Part shown: piece after piece, positions 25,413 through 34,369 of the stretch
Layout: each line of letters begins with the position of its first letter
Position numbering within the stretch: the first letter of the stretch is position 1
Origin: Geodermatophilaceae bacterium URHA0031
GTDB lineage: Bacteria > Actinomycetota > Actinomycetes > Mycobacteriales > Geodermatophilaceae
Reading direction: 5' to 3'
Assembly: GCA_000620205.1 (NCBI GenBank)
Contig: JHVP01000007.1
Location: 62,001-126,000 of the forward strand
DNA length: 64,000 bases
The notes under the pieces: generated by a model
What the model was told of the DNA's origin: nothing
The model's database searches: none
Seen by the model: only the letters and a program-made list of their open reading frames with translations
Made by a program: the position numbers and the translations under genes

Positions 25413-26342
25413 ATGATCGTCGCCCGCGGGCTCACCAAGACCTTCGGCCCCACGACCGCCGTCGACGACCTCAGCTTCACCGTCGAGCCCGGCCGGGTCA
25501 CCGGCTTCCTCGGCCCGAACGGTGCCGGCAAGTCGACGACGATGCGCATGGTGATCGGCCTGGACCGGCCGACCGCCGGAAGCGTCACCGTGAACGGCCA
25601 CTCCTACGCCTCCTCCCCGGCGCCGCTGCGCGAGGTCGGTGCACTGCTCGAGGCCCGGGCGCTGCACCCCGGCCGCACCGCCCGCAACCACCTGCGCTGG
25701 CTGGCGGCCAGCAACGGCATCCCGCGCACCCGCATCGACGAGGTGCTCGACCTCGTCGGCCTCGACGCCGTCGCCGACCAGCGGGTCGGCCGCTTCTCCC
25801 TCGGCATGGGCCAGCGGCTGGGCATCGCGGTGGCGCTGCTCGGCGAGCCGCCGGTCGTCGTCCTGGACGAGCCGGTCAACGGCCTGGACCCCGAGGGGAT
25901 CCGCTGGGTCCGCACCCTCGCCCGGGAGCTCGCCGGGCAGGGCCGCACGGTGCTGATCTCCAGCCACCTGATGTCGGAGATGGCGCTCACCGCCGACCAC
26001 CTGCTCGTGGTCGGGCGCGGCCGGATGCTCGCCGACTGCTCGATGGCCCGGTTCATCGCCGACCACGCCGCCTCCTACGTGCGGGTGCGCAGCCCGCGCC
26101 CCGGCGACGTCGAGGCGCTGCTCCGCGGCCGCGGGCTGGACGTCGACCGGCACGGCGACGAGCTGCAGGTGCAGGGCATGGACGCCGCCGGCATCGGCGA
26201 GCTCGTCGGCCGCGCCGGGCTGCACCTGCACGAGCTGACCCTCGTCCGGTCCTCGCTGGAGGACGCCTTCATGACCCTCACCGCCGACAGCGTGGAGTAC
26301 GCCGCGCACCCGGCCGCCCAGGAAGCGCAGGCCGTCCGATGA
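25413..26342 (+). CDS. ABC transporter ATP-binding protein (drug/antibiotic export type)
   Basis: ATPase of 309 aa: Walker A GPNGAGKST at 34-42, signature SLGMGQ at 129-134, Walker B VVVLDEP at 148-154, then a C-terminal extension of about 90 residues typical of the DrrA/bacitracin-export class. ATG 25413 with a GGGGGA ribosome-binding site is chosen over upstream codons. The gene overlaps its permease by ATGA. Upstream lie direct repeats (GGTTCAGGGTCGGGTCAGGG, near 25310) that may belong to its promoter. Confidence 0.92.
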   Translation: MIVARGLTKTFGPTTAVDDLSFTVEPGRVTGFLGPNGAGKSTTMRMVIGLDRPTAGSVTVNGHSYASSPAPLREVGALLEARALHPGRTARNHLRWLAASNGIPRTRIDEVLDLVGLDAVADQRVGRFSLGMGQRLGIAVALLGEPPVVVLDEPVNGLDPEGIRWVRTLARELAGQGRTVLISSHLMSEMALTADHLLVVGRGRMLADCSMARFIADHAASYVRVRSPRPGDVEALLRGRGLDVDRHGDELQVQGMDAAGIGELVGRAGLHLHELTLVRSSLEDAFMTLTADSVEYAAHPAAQEAQAVR

Positions 26343-27160
26343 TCGACACCGTCGCCCTCGACCCCGATCGGCACGTGCCCGGCGTCCGGGCGTACCCGGG
26401 CTTCGCCGGCACGGTGCGCGCCGAGTGGATCAAGTTCTGGTCGGTCCGCTCCAGCCGGTGGTCGCTGGCGTTGCTGCTCCTGCTCGGCGCGGGTCTGACC
26501 ACCCTCATCTGCTGGGCTGCCGCCGGGGACATCGCTGCCGGGGTGACCGGCGAGTCACCCGCCTCCTTCCTGACCTGGGGGTTGCTGTTCTCGCAGCTGA
26601 CCGCGCTCGCGCTCGGCACGCTCGTCGTCACCAGCGAGTACGGCACCGGCATGATCCGGGCCACCGTCGCCGCGGTGCCCCGCCGCGGGAGCGTGGTGCT
26701 GGCCAAGGCCGTCGTCCTCAGCGGTGTGCTCTTCGTCGCCGGCCTGGTCACCGCGGTGCTGGGCTACCTCGGTGGCAACGTGTTCCTCGACGCCGAGGGC
26801 GTCGGGGTGGCGCTCTCGGACGACGGGATGCTCCGGGCGCTGCTGGGCAACGGGCTGTACCTGGCCGGTCTCGGCCTCTTCGCCCTCGGCCTCGGACTGC
26901 TCATCCGGCACACTGCCGCGGCCCTCACCATCGGCATGGCGCTGGTCCTGGTGCTCGGGAACCTGGCCTACGTGCTGCCCGGCACGTGGGGGGAGTGGGT
27001 GGCCAAGCTGATGCCGGGCAACGCCGGCGGGACGGTGGCCCAGGCAGTGCCCTTCGAGGGCGCCGCACTCAGCCCCTGGACCGGGTTCGCGGTGTTCGCG
27101 GCCGAGACGGTCGTCGTGCTCGGCGCCGGCTACCTGGTCTTCCGCCACCGCGACGCCTGA
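26339..27160 (+). CDS. ABC transporter permease (ABC-2 type)
   Basis: Membrane component of 273 aa with six helices. The N-terminal RAEWIKFWSVRSSRWSLAL segment is typical of ABC-2 permeases whose cytoplasmic N-terminus docks on the ATPase, and VVTSEYGTGMIRATVAAVPRR is the conserved coupling-helix region. It is translationally coupled to the ATPase. The substrate is unknown; with the XRE-NB-ARC regulator upstream, a role in antibiotic or lipid export is plausible. Confidence 0.87.
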   Translation: MIDTVALDPDRHVPGVRAYPGFAGTVRAEWIKFWSVRSSRWSLALLLLLGAGLTTLICWAAAGDIAAGVTGESPASFLTWGLLFSQLTALALGTLVVTSEYGTGMIRATVAAVPRRGSVVLAKAVVLSGVLFVAGLVTAVLGYLGGNVFLDAEGVGVALSDDGMLRALLGNGLYLAGLGLFALGLGLLIRHTAAALTIGMALVLVLGNLAYVLPGTWGEWVAKLMPGNAGGTVAQAVPFEGAALSPWTGFAVFAAETVVVLGAGYLVFRHRDA

Positions 27161-27162
27161 TG

Positions 27163-27209
27163 GAGGACCCCGCTGCCCCCCGCACCGGGGCCGTTCCAGC
27201 ACGTCACCT
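27163..27209. repeat. dispersed intergenic repeat, copy A
   Basis: Begins GAGGACCCCG directly after the permease stop and ends GCACGTCACCT (27199-27209). It shares both end blocks with 35035-35091. The desaturase stop codon (27204-27206, minus) lies inside the repeat's end block. Confidence 0.55.
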
Positions 27210-28700
27210 CGCGGGGCCGACCAGCCCGGCGACGATCTCGGCCGACAGGGCGACCAGCGGCAGCCCGCCGCCGGGGTGGGCCGAACCGCCGACCAGGAAG
27301 AGGCCGGGCAGGGGGGAGGCGTTCGCCGGCCGGAGGAAGGCCGCCCGGGCGCCGTTGCTCGAGGTGCCGTAGATCGAGCCCCCCGGGCTGGCCGTCTCCC
27401 GCTCCAGGTCGGCCGGGGTGCGCACCACCCGCCAGCGGACCCGGTCCCGGACGTCCAGCCCCCGCCGCGCCATCGTCGCCAGCACCCGGTCCGCGTAGCC
27501 GTCGGCGACCCCGGGAGCGTTCCAGTCGACGCCGCCGCCGGGCTCGTGCCGCGGCGCGTTGACCAGCACGAACCACGACTCGCTCGCCGCATCGGGCCGG
27601 GTCGCCGGGTCGTCGGGGGCGCTGACGTAGACGGTCGGGTCCTCGACCGGTCGCTTGGGGCCGCCCCGGCCGAACAGCGCGTCGAACTCGGCGTCGTAGC
27701 GGTCGGGGAACAGGACCGTGTGGTGGGCCAGGCCCGGTGTCCGGCCGCGGAGCGCCAGCAGCAGGACGAAGCCGGAGAAGGACGGGTCCACCCGGCGCAG
27801 CGCGGCCCGCGCCCGGCGCACCGGCGCGCCGCGCGGCAGCAGCCGGCCGTAGAGGGCGGCGGCGTCGGCGTTGCAGACGACGACGTCGGCCGGCAGCCGG
27901 GCACCGTCGGCCAGCCGCACGCCGGCGGCGCGACCGCCGCTCACCAGCACCTCGGTCACCGCGGCACCGGTGCGGACGACGGCGCCGCACTCCACCGCCC
28001 GGTCGGCCACCGCCTCGGGGAGCCGGCGCAGCCCGCCGCGGACGTACCAGGAGCCGAAGGCCTGCTCGACCCACGGCACGGTCAGCAGCGCGGCGGGCGC
28101 CCGCCGCGGGTCCGAGCCGGAGTAGGTGGCGTAGCGGTCCAGCAGCACGCGCAGCCGCGGATCGGCCAGGTACCCGCGGCCGACCCCGCGCAGCGTCCGC
28201 CCGGGCGCGATGGTGCGCAGGTCGGCGGTCCGCCGGGCCAGCCGGGCCAGCGTCGCCGCGCCGGCCAGCGGCGAGCGGAGGAACGGCTGCTCGGTCGCCT
28301 GCCACATCGCCTCGGCCCGGGTCAGCAGCGCCGCCCACTGGGCGCCGCGGCCGGCCCCGAGGTCGTCGTCCAGCGCACCCGGGACCCGGTCGAGGTGGCC
28401 CGGCACCGAGGTCGTCGTCCCGTCGGCGAACCGGTAGGCGACGGCCGGGTCGAGCCGCTGCAGGTCCAGCACGTCGGCCAGCGGTGCCCCGGTCGCGGTG
28501 AAGAGGTCCTCGAGGACCTGGGGGAGGGTGATCAGGCTCGGGCCGGTGTCGAACCCGTGGCCGTCGCGGGCGTACCAGCCGAGCTTGCCCCCGACCTGCT
28601 GCGCCGCCTCGACCACGGTGACCCCGTGGCCGGCGGCGGCCAGCCGGGCGGCGGCCGCCAGCCCGCCCAGACCCGCCCCGACGACGACGACCCGGGCCAT
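27204..28700 (-). CDS. CrtI-family phytoene desaturase-like FAD oxidoreductase
   Basis: Flavoprotein of 498 aa with an N-terminal FAD-binding motif VVVGAGLGGLAAAARLA (about 4-20), the GGK(L)GWY loop and the family C-terminal block PLPGLFLVGGSAHPGGGLPLV. Phytoene desaturases/carotenoid oxygenases share this layout. No crtB, crtE or cyclase gene is nearby, so it may be an orphan carotenoid desaturase or isomerase. ATG 28700 is supported by TACCGT (28708-28713, minus) 7 nt upstream. Confidence 0.87.
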   Translation of the reverse strand: MARVVVVGAGLGGLAAAARLAAAGHGVTVVEAAQQVGGKLGWYARDGHGFDTGPSLITLPQVLEDLFTATGAPLADVLDLQRLDPAVAYRFADGTTTSVPGHLDRVPGALDDDLGAGRGAQWAALLTRAEAMWQATEQPFLRSPLAGAATLARLARRTADLRTIAPGRTLRGVGRGYLADPRLRVLLDRYATYSGSDPRRAPAALLTVPWVEQAFGSWYVRGGLRRLPEAVADRAVECGAVVRTGAAVTEVLVSGGRAAGVRLADGARLPADVVVCNADAAALYGRLLPRGAPVRRARAALRRVDPSFSGFVLLLALRGRTPGLAHHTVLFPDRYDAEFDALFGRGGPKRPVEDPTVYVSAPDDPATRPDAASESWFVLVNAPRHEPGGGVDWNAPGVADGYADRVLATMARRGLDVRDRVRWRVVRTPADLERETASPGGSIYGTSSNGARAAFLRPANASPLPGLFLVGGSAHPGGGLPLVALSAEIVAGLVGPAR

Positions 28701-28707
28701 GCCGCCC

Positions 28708-28713
28708 ACGGTA
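28708..28713 (-). promoter_or_regulatory. -10 element (TACCGT) of the CrtI-like gene
   Basis: TACCGT on the minus strand is followed by 7 nt and ATG 28700; leaderless arrangement. Confidence 0.45.
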
Positions 28714-28745
28714 GCCACCGACCGCCGACCGGTGCGCGCAGCAGC

Positions 28746-29771
28746 TCAGTGCAGGTCGCGGCGGCTGAACAGGACGACGCCGGCGCCGACGACCGCCGCG
28801 GTGACCAGGCCCAGGAAGGCCGTGGCCTGACCGCTGGTCAGCAGGTACTCGACGGGCTGGTAGGCGCCCTGGGCGTCCATGCGGTCGTCGAGGTACAGCG
28901 TCAGACCGTCGGGGAGCACCAGCGCCGCGGCGTTGTTGGTCAGCAGCCACGGCTGCCAGGCCGGCCGGAGGGCGCGGACGGCGTTCTCCACGATGGCGAC
29001 GTAGACGAACGCGACCCCGGTCGCCGCCCCGGTGTTCCGCAGCAGGTTCGTCAGCCCGAACCCGAGCAGCCCGGCGAACAGCGCCAGCAGCACCCCGCGA
29101 CCCTGGGTGCCCAGCAGCTGCGACCAGAAGGCGTCGGGCAGGGTGGCGTCGTCACCGGCCACCGACTGCAGCAGGCCGGCGAGCCCCAGCCACAGGGCCT
29201 GCATCACCAGGCCCAGCAGGGCCGCGGCCACCGCCGTGACCAGCACCTTGGCGGCCATCACCCGCGGACGGCGGGTCTCCCAGAACAGCAGCGCCACCAT
29301 CGACCGGGTGGACCACTCGGCCCCCACGAACGTCGCGCCCACCAGGAACGCCAGGGCGGCGGAGACCGCGGCCACCGACACCGCGCCGTCCGGCGCGTCC
29401 TCGGTGAGCGAGAAGGGCGGCGGCTGCAGGAACTGCCTCAGCGGGAACTGGTCGGCGGTGACCGGCGGCCCGCACCACTGCTCGGGGTCGACGTCGCTCG
29501 GCCGGGTGGGGTCGGCGAGGCACTGCTCGCGGCCCTGGTTGCTGAGCTGCACCTGCTCCTGCTGGTCCTGCCGGGCCTGGGCGAGCTGCTCGGGGCCGGC
29601 GGACCGGTAGTTCAGCAGGCAGAGCACCGTGACGACCACCCAGCCCACCAGCGCGACGACCAGCAGGACGCGGATGAAGCGGCGGGCCAGGAAGCGGTGC
29701 GTCTCGGCGCGGACCAGCCCGCCGAAGGGGCCGGCCGGCGCAGCCGGGGGCGGGGTCAGGACGGCGCTCAC
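28746..29771 (-). CDS. ABC transporter permease (ABC-2 type)
   Basis: Membrane protein of 341 aa: one N-terminal helix (about 31-52), a 90-residue extracytoplasmic domain with two cysteines (REQCLADP, PEQWCGPP) that could pair, then five more helices. FVGAEWSTRSMVALLFWETRR is the coupling-helix motif. GTG 29771 overlaps the ATPase stop by GTGA, so both are one unit. It differs from the plus-strand exporter at 26339 in the large external domain. Confidence 0.85.
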   Translation of the reverse strand: MSAVLTPPPAAPAGPFGGLVRAETHRFLARRFIRVLLVVALVGWVVVTVLCLLNYRSAGPEQLAQARQDQQEQVQLSNQGREQCLADPTRPSDVDPEQWCGPPVTADQFPLRQFLQPPPFSLTEDAPDGAVSVAAVSAALAFLVGATFVGAEWSTRSMVALLFWETRRPRVMAAKVLVTAVAAALLGLVMQALWLGLAGLLQSVAGDDATLPDAFWSQLLGTQGRGVLLALFAGLLGFGLTNLLRNTGAATGVAFVYVAIVENAVRALRPAWQPWLLTNNAAALVLPDGLTLYLDDRMDAQGAYQPVEYLLTSGQATAFLGLVTAAVVGAGVVLFSRRDLH

Positions 29772-30682
29772 GCCGGGTCCGCCGTCAGCGCCAGGAACGC
29801 GCTCTCCAGGTCCGCGGCCACCGGTGTCAGCTCCTCCAGGTAGTGACCGTGCTCGGCGAGCAGCCGGGTGACCTCGCCGGGCGCGCGGACCGCGGAGACG
29901 AGCAGCGCGTCGTCGGCGGCGGTGACCCGGTACCCGGCGGCGGTGAGCACCGCGGCCGCCGCGGCGCGGTCGGGCACCCGCACCCGCACGTCGCCGGACG
30001 AGCGCCCGGCGAGCACCTCGCGCACCGGCCCGGAGGCGATGCACCGGCCACGGGCCATGATCGACACGGAGTCGGCGACCTGCTCGATCTCGGCCAGCAG
30101 GTGCGAGCTGAGCAGGACGGTCGTCGAGCCGTCGGAGCCCAGCCGCCGGATGAGCTCGCGCACGTCCTTGATGCCGGCCGGGTCCAGCCCGTTGCTCGGC
30201 TCGTCGAGGACCAGCAGCCGCGGGTGCTTGAGCAGCGCGGCGGCGATGCCCAGCCGCTGCTTCATGCCGAGGGAGTAGCCCTTGAACCGGTCGTCGGCGC
30301 GGTCGCGCAGGGCGACGACGTCGAGCACCTCGTCCACCCGGCCGCGGGGCACGCCGGCGGTCTCGGCGAGCAGCCGCAGGTTGCGCCGCCCGGAGAAGCC
30401 GGGGAAGAACAGCGGCGTCTCCACCAGCGCGCCGACGCTGCCGATCACCTCGGGCAGCCCGGCGGGCACCGGCCGGTCCAGCAGACGCACCTCGCCGGCG
30501 TCGGCCCGGACCAGCCCGAGCAGCACCCGGATCGTCGTCGTCTTGCCCGAGCCGTTGGGACCGAGGAAGCCGTGCACGCCACCGGACCCGACCACCAGGT
30601 GCAGGTCGTCCAGCGCCTTCTGCGGCGGCTTCCCCCGCCGGGCGTAGCTCTTGCTCACCGCGTGCAGCTCGACGGCCGGCAC
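29768..30682 (-). CDS. ABC transporter ATP-binding protein
   Basis: ATPase of 304 aa: Walker A GPNGSGKTT, signature YSLGMKQRLGIAAALL, Walker B RLLVLDEPSNGLDP and H-loop SSHLL. The start is taken as GTG 30682 because GAGGAGG stands 5 nt upstream; in-frame GTG 30715, ATG 30748 and GTG 30754 would add up to 24 residues with no ribosome-binding site. Coupled to the permease downstream. Substrate unknown. Confidence 0.9.
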   Translation of the reverse strand: MPAVELHAVSKSYARRGKPPQKALDDLHLVVGSGGVHGFLGPNGSGKTTTIRVLLGLVRADAGEVRLLDRPVPAGLPEVIGSVGALVETPLFFPGFSGRRNLRLLAETAGVPRGRVDEVLDVVALRDRADDRFKGYSLGMKQRLGIAAALLKHPRLLVLDEPSNGLDPAGIKDVRELIRRLGSDGSTTVLLSSHLLAEIEQVADSVSIMARGRCIASGPVREVLAGRSSGDVRVRVPDRAAAAAVLTAAGYRVTAADDALLVSAVRAPGEVTRLLAEHGHYLEELTPVAADLESAFLALTADPA

Positions 30683-30771
30683 CAGGGCCTCCTCGGGGGT
30701 CAGCGGACGCTGCACGGTGGCACAGCCGGCGCCCAGGTGGAACCGCATCGGCACGCGTGTCCGGCCGGTGG

Positions 30772-30777
30772 CAGGCT
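30772..30777 (+). promoter_or_regulatory. -10-like element (CAGGCT) of App1-like gene
   Basis: CAGGCT, a common variant of TANNNT in actinobacteria, lies 6 nt before ATG 30784. Confidence 0.35.
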
Positions 30778-30783
30778 GCCGGG

Positions 30784-31752
30784 ATGGTCTCGCTGCCCGC
30801 CCTGGCCCGTCGCGGGGACGCCGCGACCCGCGAGCTGCTCTCCCGGGTGGCCCGCCGCGCCGGCTGGACGCCGACGGTGCTCGCCCACCCCGGCTACGGC
30901 AGCGGCGGCCGGGTGCGGGTGCTGGGCCGGGTGCTGCTCGCCCCGGCCGGGGCCCATCCGGAGGACTGCCGGGCGGTGCCCGGCTGGCAGCGGTTCCTCA
31001 CCCTGGAGAGCGCCGCCGCGGACGTGGTCGTCGAGGTCGCCGGCACCCGCACGGTGGTGCGCAGCGACGACGACGGGCTGATCGACGCCACCCTGACGCT
31101 CGGCCTGCCCGACGTCGGGGCGCTGCCGGTGCGGCTGACCGCCGGGGAGCGCACCGCCGAGGCCGTGGTCCACCTCGCCTCGCCGGACGCCGCGCGCGGC
31201 GTCGTCTGCGACATCGACGACACCGTGCTGGTCACCGGCATCGCCACCCCGCTGCGCGCCGCCTGGCGCACCTTCGTGCAGCCGATGACCCGTCGGCAGG
31301 CGGTGCCCGGCATGGCCCGGCTGCTGCGCCAGCTGACCTCGGGCGCACCGCACGTGCCGGTCGTCTACCTCAGCAACGGGCCGTGGAACCTCGCCGGACC
31401 CCTCGGCCGGTTCCTGACCCGCAGCGGCTTCCCGCCCGGCGCGATGCTGCTCACCGACTGGGGCCCGACCCCCACCCGCTGGTTCCGCGACGGCCGCTCG
31501 CACAAGCGCAGCTCGCTGCAGCGGCTGGCGGCGGACCTGCCGGGGGTGCGCTGGACGCTGGTCGGGGACACCGGCGAGCACGACCCCGCGCTGTACGAGG
31601 AGTTCGCCCGCGCCCAGCCGGACCGGGTGCAGGCGGTGCTGCTGCGGGACACGACCGGAGGAGCGCCCCGGCAGGACCGGTTCGGGGACGTGCCCGTGGT
31701 CTACGGGGCGGACGGCGACGCCATCGCCGCCGCGCTGCCGACCGGGTCCTGA
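30784..31752 (+). CDS. App1-like phosphatidate phosphatase domain protein (DUF2183)
   Basis: HAD-fold phosphatase-like protein of 322 aa, resembling the catalytic domain of yeast App1. Motif I is CDIDDTVL (around residue 143), motif II is YLSNGPWNL, the lysine is in HKRSSL and motif IV is GDTGEHDP. The first 130 residues are a separate beta-rich domain. It is likely cytoplasmic, acting on a phospholipid such as phosphatidic acid, but the bacterial substrate is unproven. Its last 52 bp overlap the convergent monooxygenase gene. Confidence 0.85.
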   Translation: MVSLPALARRGDAATRELLSRVARRAGWTPTVLAHPGYGSGGRVRVLGRVLLAPAGAHPEDCRAVPGWQRFLTLESAAADVVVEVAGTRTVVRSDDDGLIDATLTLGLPDVGALPVRLTAGERTAEAVVHLASPDAARGVVCDIDDTVLVTGIATPLRAAWRTFVQPMTRRQAVPGMARLLRQLTSGAPHVPVVYLSNGPWNLAGPLGRFLTRSGFPPGAMLLTDWGPTPTRWFRDGRSHKRSSLQRLAADLPGVRWTLVGDTGEHDPALYEEFARAQPDRVQAVLLRDTTGGAPRQDRFGDVPVVYGADGDAIAAALPTGS

Positions 31753-32723
31753 GCGAACAGCCCGGCCAACGCCGCGTCGGAGGCGGCCAGCCCCGTCCGG
31801 TCGGAGGTGCTGCTGGAGGCGACCAGCTCGGCCGCCCCGGTGCGCTCGACCAGCTCGGCGAGCCGGCTCTCCACCTGGGCGGCGGTGCCGGCGACAGCCC
31901 CGGCGGCGGTCCGCTCGACGTACTGCCGCTGCCGGGACGTCATGGGCTGCGCGCGGACCGCGGAGACCGGCTCCAGCGCCGGGAAGGCACCCTCCGTGCG
32001 CGCCCGCGCCATCGCCCAGGCCTCCGGCAGGAGGAGGTCGGCGGCCTCGGCGGCGGTGTCGGCGACCAGCACGTCGAGGCTGATCGCCACCCGCGGCTCC
32101 GGCTGCTGCGCCGAGGGCCGGAACGCCCGGCGGTACCCGGCGAGCGCGGCCAGCCCCGGCTCGGGGTCGCCGGCCACCCCGAGCAGCGGACCGCCGACCA
32201 CCACCGGCAGGCCCAGCTCGGCCGCGACCTGCAGGCCGCGGCCGGTGGCCAGCACGAACAGCGGGACGGCGCCGGCGGGCTGCGGGTGCAGGGTGATCTC
32301 CGCCGTCCCGGTGAGGTACCCGCGCAGCTCGGCGAGGTCGGCGGCGAAGTCCCGCTCGGTCTCGCGCAGCGCCCGGCGCACCGGCGGCGTGAAGCCGGGG
32401 GAGCGGCCCAGCCCCAGGTCGACCCGGCCGGGGGCGAAGGCGCTCACGGTGGCGAACTGCTCGGCGACCACCAGCGGCTGGTGGTGCGGCAGCATCACGC
32501 CGGCCGAGCCCAGCCGGATCGTCGTCGTCCGCCCGGCGACCGCGGCGAGCAGCACCGCCGGCGCCGACCCGGCGATGCCGGGCACCCCGTGGTGCTCGGC
32601 GACCCAGAACCGGCTGAAGCCGAGCCGCTCGGCGTCGACCGCGCGCTGCAGGGTGCCGGTCAGCGCCCCGGTGTCGGACTCACCGACCCGGGTCCGCGCG
32701 CGGTCCAGGAGGGAGAGCTGCAT
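31701..32723 (-). CDS. LLM-class flavin-dependent oxidoreductase (luciferase-like)
   Basis: F420- or FMN-dependent monooxygenase-like TIM barrel of 340 aa, of the MsnO8/alkanal-monooxygenase-like branch (LSLLDRARTRVGES start, FSRFWVAEHHGVPGIAGSAP, LGLGRSPGF). ATG 32723 overlaps the stop of the SPL-like gene by one base (TGATG), so it is likely the second gene of a pair. Its 3' end overlaps the App1-like gene by 52 bp on the opposite strand, which is unusually long. Substrate unknown. Confidence 0.87.
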   Translation of the reverse strand: MQLSLLDRARTRVGESDTGALTGTLQRAVDAERLGFSRFWVAEHHGVPGIAGSAPAVLLAAVAGRTTTIRLGSAGVMLPHHQPLVVAEQFATVSAFAPGRVDLGLGRSPGFTPPVRRALRETERDFAADLAELRGYLTGTAEITLHPQPAGAVPLFVLATGRGLQVAAELGLPVVVGGPLLGVAGDPEPGLAALAGYRRAFRPSAQQPEPRVAISLDVLVADTAAEAADLLLPEAWAMARARTEGAFPALEPVSAVRAQPMTSRQRQYVERTAAGAVAGTAAQVESRLAELVERTGAAELVASSSTSDRTGLAASDAALAGLFAQDPVGSAAAMASPSAP

Positions 32724-33835
32724 CAGAACGCGTACCGGACCCGCAGCCAGGGCGCGTGCCGACCGATCAGCTCCTGCAGCCGGGTCACCCCGGCCCGCTT
32801 GACGTCGTTGCGGTACCGGACGTTGAGCTGGCCGTTCTGGCTGACCTTGCGCTGCTGCAGCTCCGGCCGCCAGAGCAGCTCCTCGGCCTGGGGGTGCCAG
32901 CCCAGGTTGACCTCGTGCAGCTGCTCGTTGTGGGTCAGCATGATCACCTCTGCCGCGGCCTGGGCCTTGGAGACGTCGTCGAGCTCGTCGTCCAGCTGCT
33001 GCAGCAACGCCGTCCAGTCGGCCTCCCACCCGTCGCGCAGCACGACGGGGGAGAGGTTGAGGTGCACCTCGTACCCGGCTCCGACGAAGTCGTCGACCGC
33101 GGCGATCCGCTCGGCCACCCGGCTGGTGCGCACGTCCAGCACCCGGGCGTCGGCGTCGGGCATCAGCGAGAACCGGACCCGGGTGCGGCCCTCGGGGTCC
33201 AGGTCCAGCAGGTCGCGGTTGACGTACTTCGTCGCGAACGAGGCCTTCGCCGTCGGCAGCTCCCGGAAGGTGGCGACCAGGTCGGCGACGTTGTCGCTGA
33301 CCAGCGCGTCGACCGAGCAGTCGCTGTTCTCGCCGATGTCGTAGACCCAGCTGACCGGGTCGGACTCGTCGGCGGCGGCCTTGACGCCCTGCCGGGCCAC
33401 GTGCCGGCGCAGGTAGCCGGTGATCTGGTCGATGTTGGTGAAGACGGTGATCGGGTTGGCGTAGCCCTTGCGCCGCGGCACGTAGCAGTAGGCGCAGGCC
33501 ATGGCGCACCCGTTGGCGGTCGAGGGCGCGATCCAGTTGGCCGACCGGTCGTTGGGGCGGGCCGACAGCGACTTCTTGACCCCCAGCACGAGGGTCTCGG
33601 TCTTGATCCGCACCCAGCGGTCGACGTTGCCCTCGTTGCCGTGCAGGTCGGGGATCTGCCAGTGCGAGGGCACCTCGACCAGCTCGGCCCCCGGGAACCG
33701 GGCCAGCACCTGCCGGCCGCGCGGCGAGTCGGCGGCGGCCGGCTCGGCGTAGACGGTGCGCACCTGCAGCAGCCGGCTCGCCACCGGGGTCTCGGCGGGC
33801 ACGACGTCGTCGAAGAGGGTCAGCGCGTCCGTCAC
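32723..33835 (-). CDS. spore photoproduct lyase family radical SAM protein
   Basis: Radical SAM protein of 370 aa. The cluster motif CxxxCxxC is Cys110, Cys114 and Cys117 in CAMACAYC. A further cysteine, Cys173 in GENSDCSVD, is placed like the H-donor cysteine of Bacillus SplB. SplB repairs the spore photoproduct (a thymine dimer) in DNA; related actinobacterial proteins occur in non-sporulating species with unproven function. GTG 33835 is the start. It is followed by an LLM oxidoreductase with a one-base overlap. Confidence 0.87.
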   Translation of the reverse strand: MTDALTLFDDVVPAETPVASRLLQVRTVYAEPAAADSPRGRQVLARFPGAELVEVPSHWQIPDLHGNEGNVDRWVRIKTETLVLGVKKSLSARPNDRSANWIAPSTANGCAMACAYCYVPRRKGYANPITVFTNIDQITGYLRRHVARQGVKAAADESDPVSWVYDIGENSDCSVDALVSDNVADLVATFRELPTAKASFATKYVNRDLLDLDPEGRTRVRFSLMPDADARVLDVRTSRVAERIAAVDDFVGAGYEVHLNLSPVVLRDGWEADWTALLQQLDDELDDVSKAQAAAEVIMLTHNEQLHEVNLGWHPQAEELLWRPELQQRKVSQNGQLNVRYRNDVKRAGVTRLQELIGRHAPWLRVRYAF

Positions 33836-33893
33836 GACGGGTGCAGCGCCGCCCGGACCTGCACTGTTCCACCGCGGCGGCGTGGCGGGGGCC

Positions 33894-34328
33894 TCACGCC
33901 CACGGGTCGGTGATCTCGCGCAGCCGGGTCAGCGCCGCACGCAGGGTGGCCATCGTCTCCTCGCCCAGGTGGGCGGTCCACTCCGCCTCGACCGCGGCGA
34001 CGACCGGCGCCGCCAGGGCGGCCGCCTCCAGCCCGCGGCGGGCCGGCCGGATGAGCCGCGCCCGGCCGTCGCGGGGGTCGGGCACGCGCTCGACGTAGCC
34101 GCGCGCCTCGAGCTGGTCGACCAGGGACCCGGCGCTCTGCTTGGTCACCTGCGCCTGGGCGGCCAGGTCGGTCAGCCGGCTGCCCCCGGGGGCGACCCGC
34201 TGCAGCAACCGGGCCTGGGCGAGGGTGACCTCGTGGCCGGCCTCGGCCAGGACGGCGAGCACCCGGGTCTCCATGGCCCGGTACGGGTAGAAGAGCAGCA
34301 GCCCGGTGTTCTGCGCGGGTTCGTCCAT
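33894..34328 (-). CDS. MarR-family transcriptional regulator
   Basis: Winged-helix regulator of 144 aa: DNA-recognition helix region RLTDLAAQAQVTKQSAGSLVDQLEARGYVERVPDPRDGRAR (about 49-90). ATG 34328 is preceded by AAGGGGG. It is divergent from the DinB-like gene at 34403, with a 74-bp intergenic region holding a GGAA...TTCC dyad over the probable -10 boxes; autoregulation and control of that gene are plausible. Ligand unknown. Confidence 0.87.
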   Translation of the reverse strand: MDEPAQNTGLLLFYPYRAMETRVLAVLAEAGHEVTLAQARLLQRVAPGGSRLTDLAAQAQVTKQSAGSLVDQLEARGYVERVPDPRDGRARLIRPARRGLEAAALAAPVVAAVEAEWTAHLGEETMATLRAALTRLREITDPWA

Positions 34329-34369
34329 CGGACCCCCTTGCGGAGCAGCGGTGCGGCGAGGATGGTCAG

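Noticed and set aside
27276-29843. 855-codon plus-strand frame across the CrtI-like and permease genes
   Set aside because: Low-complexity Gly/Arg/Pro composition of a high-GC antisense shadow; the minus-strand genes have clear motifs.
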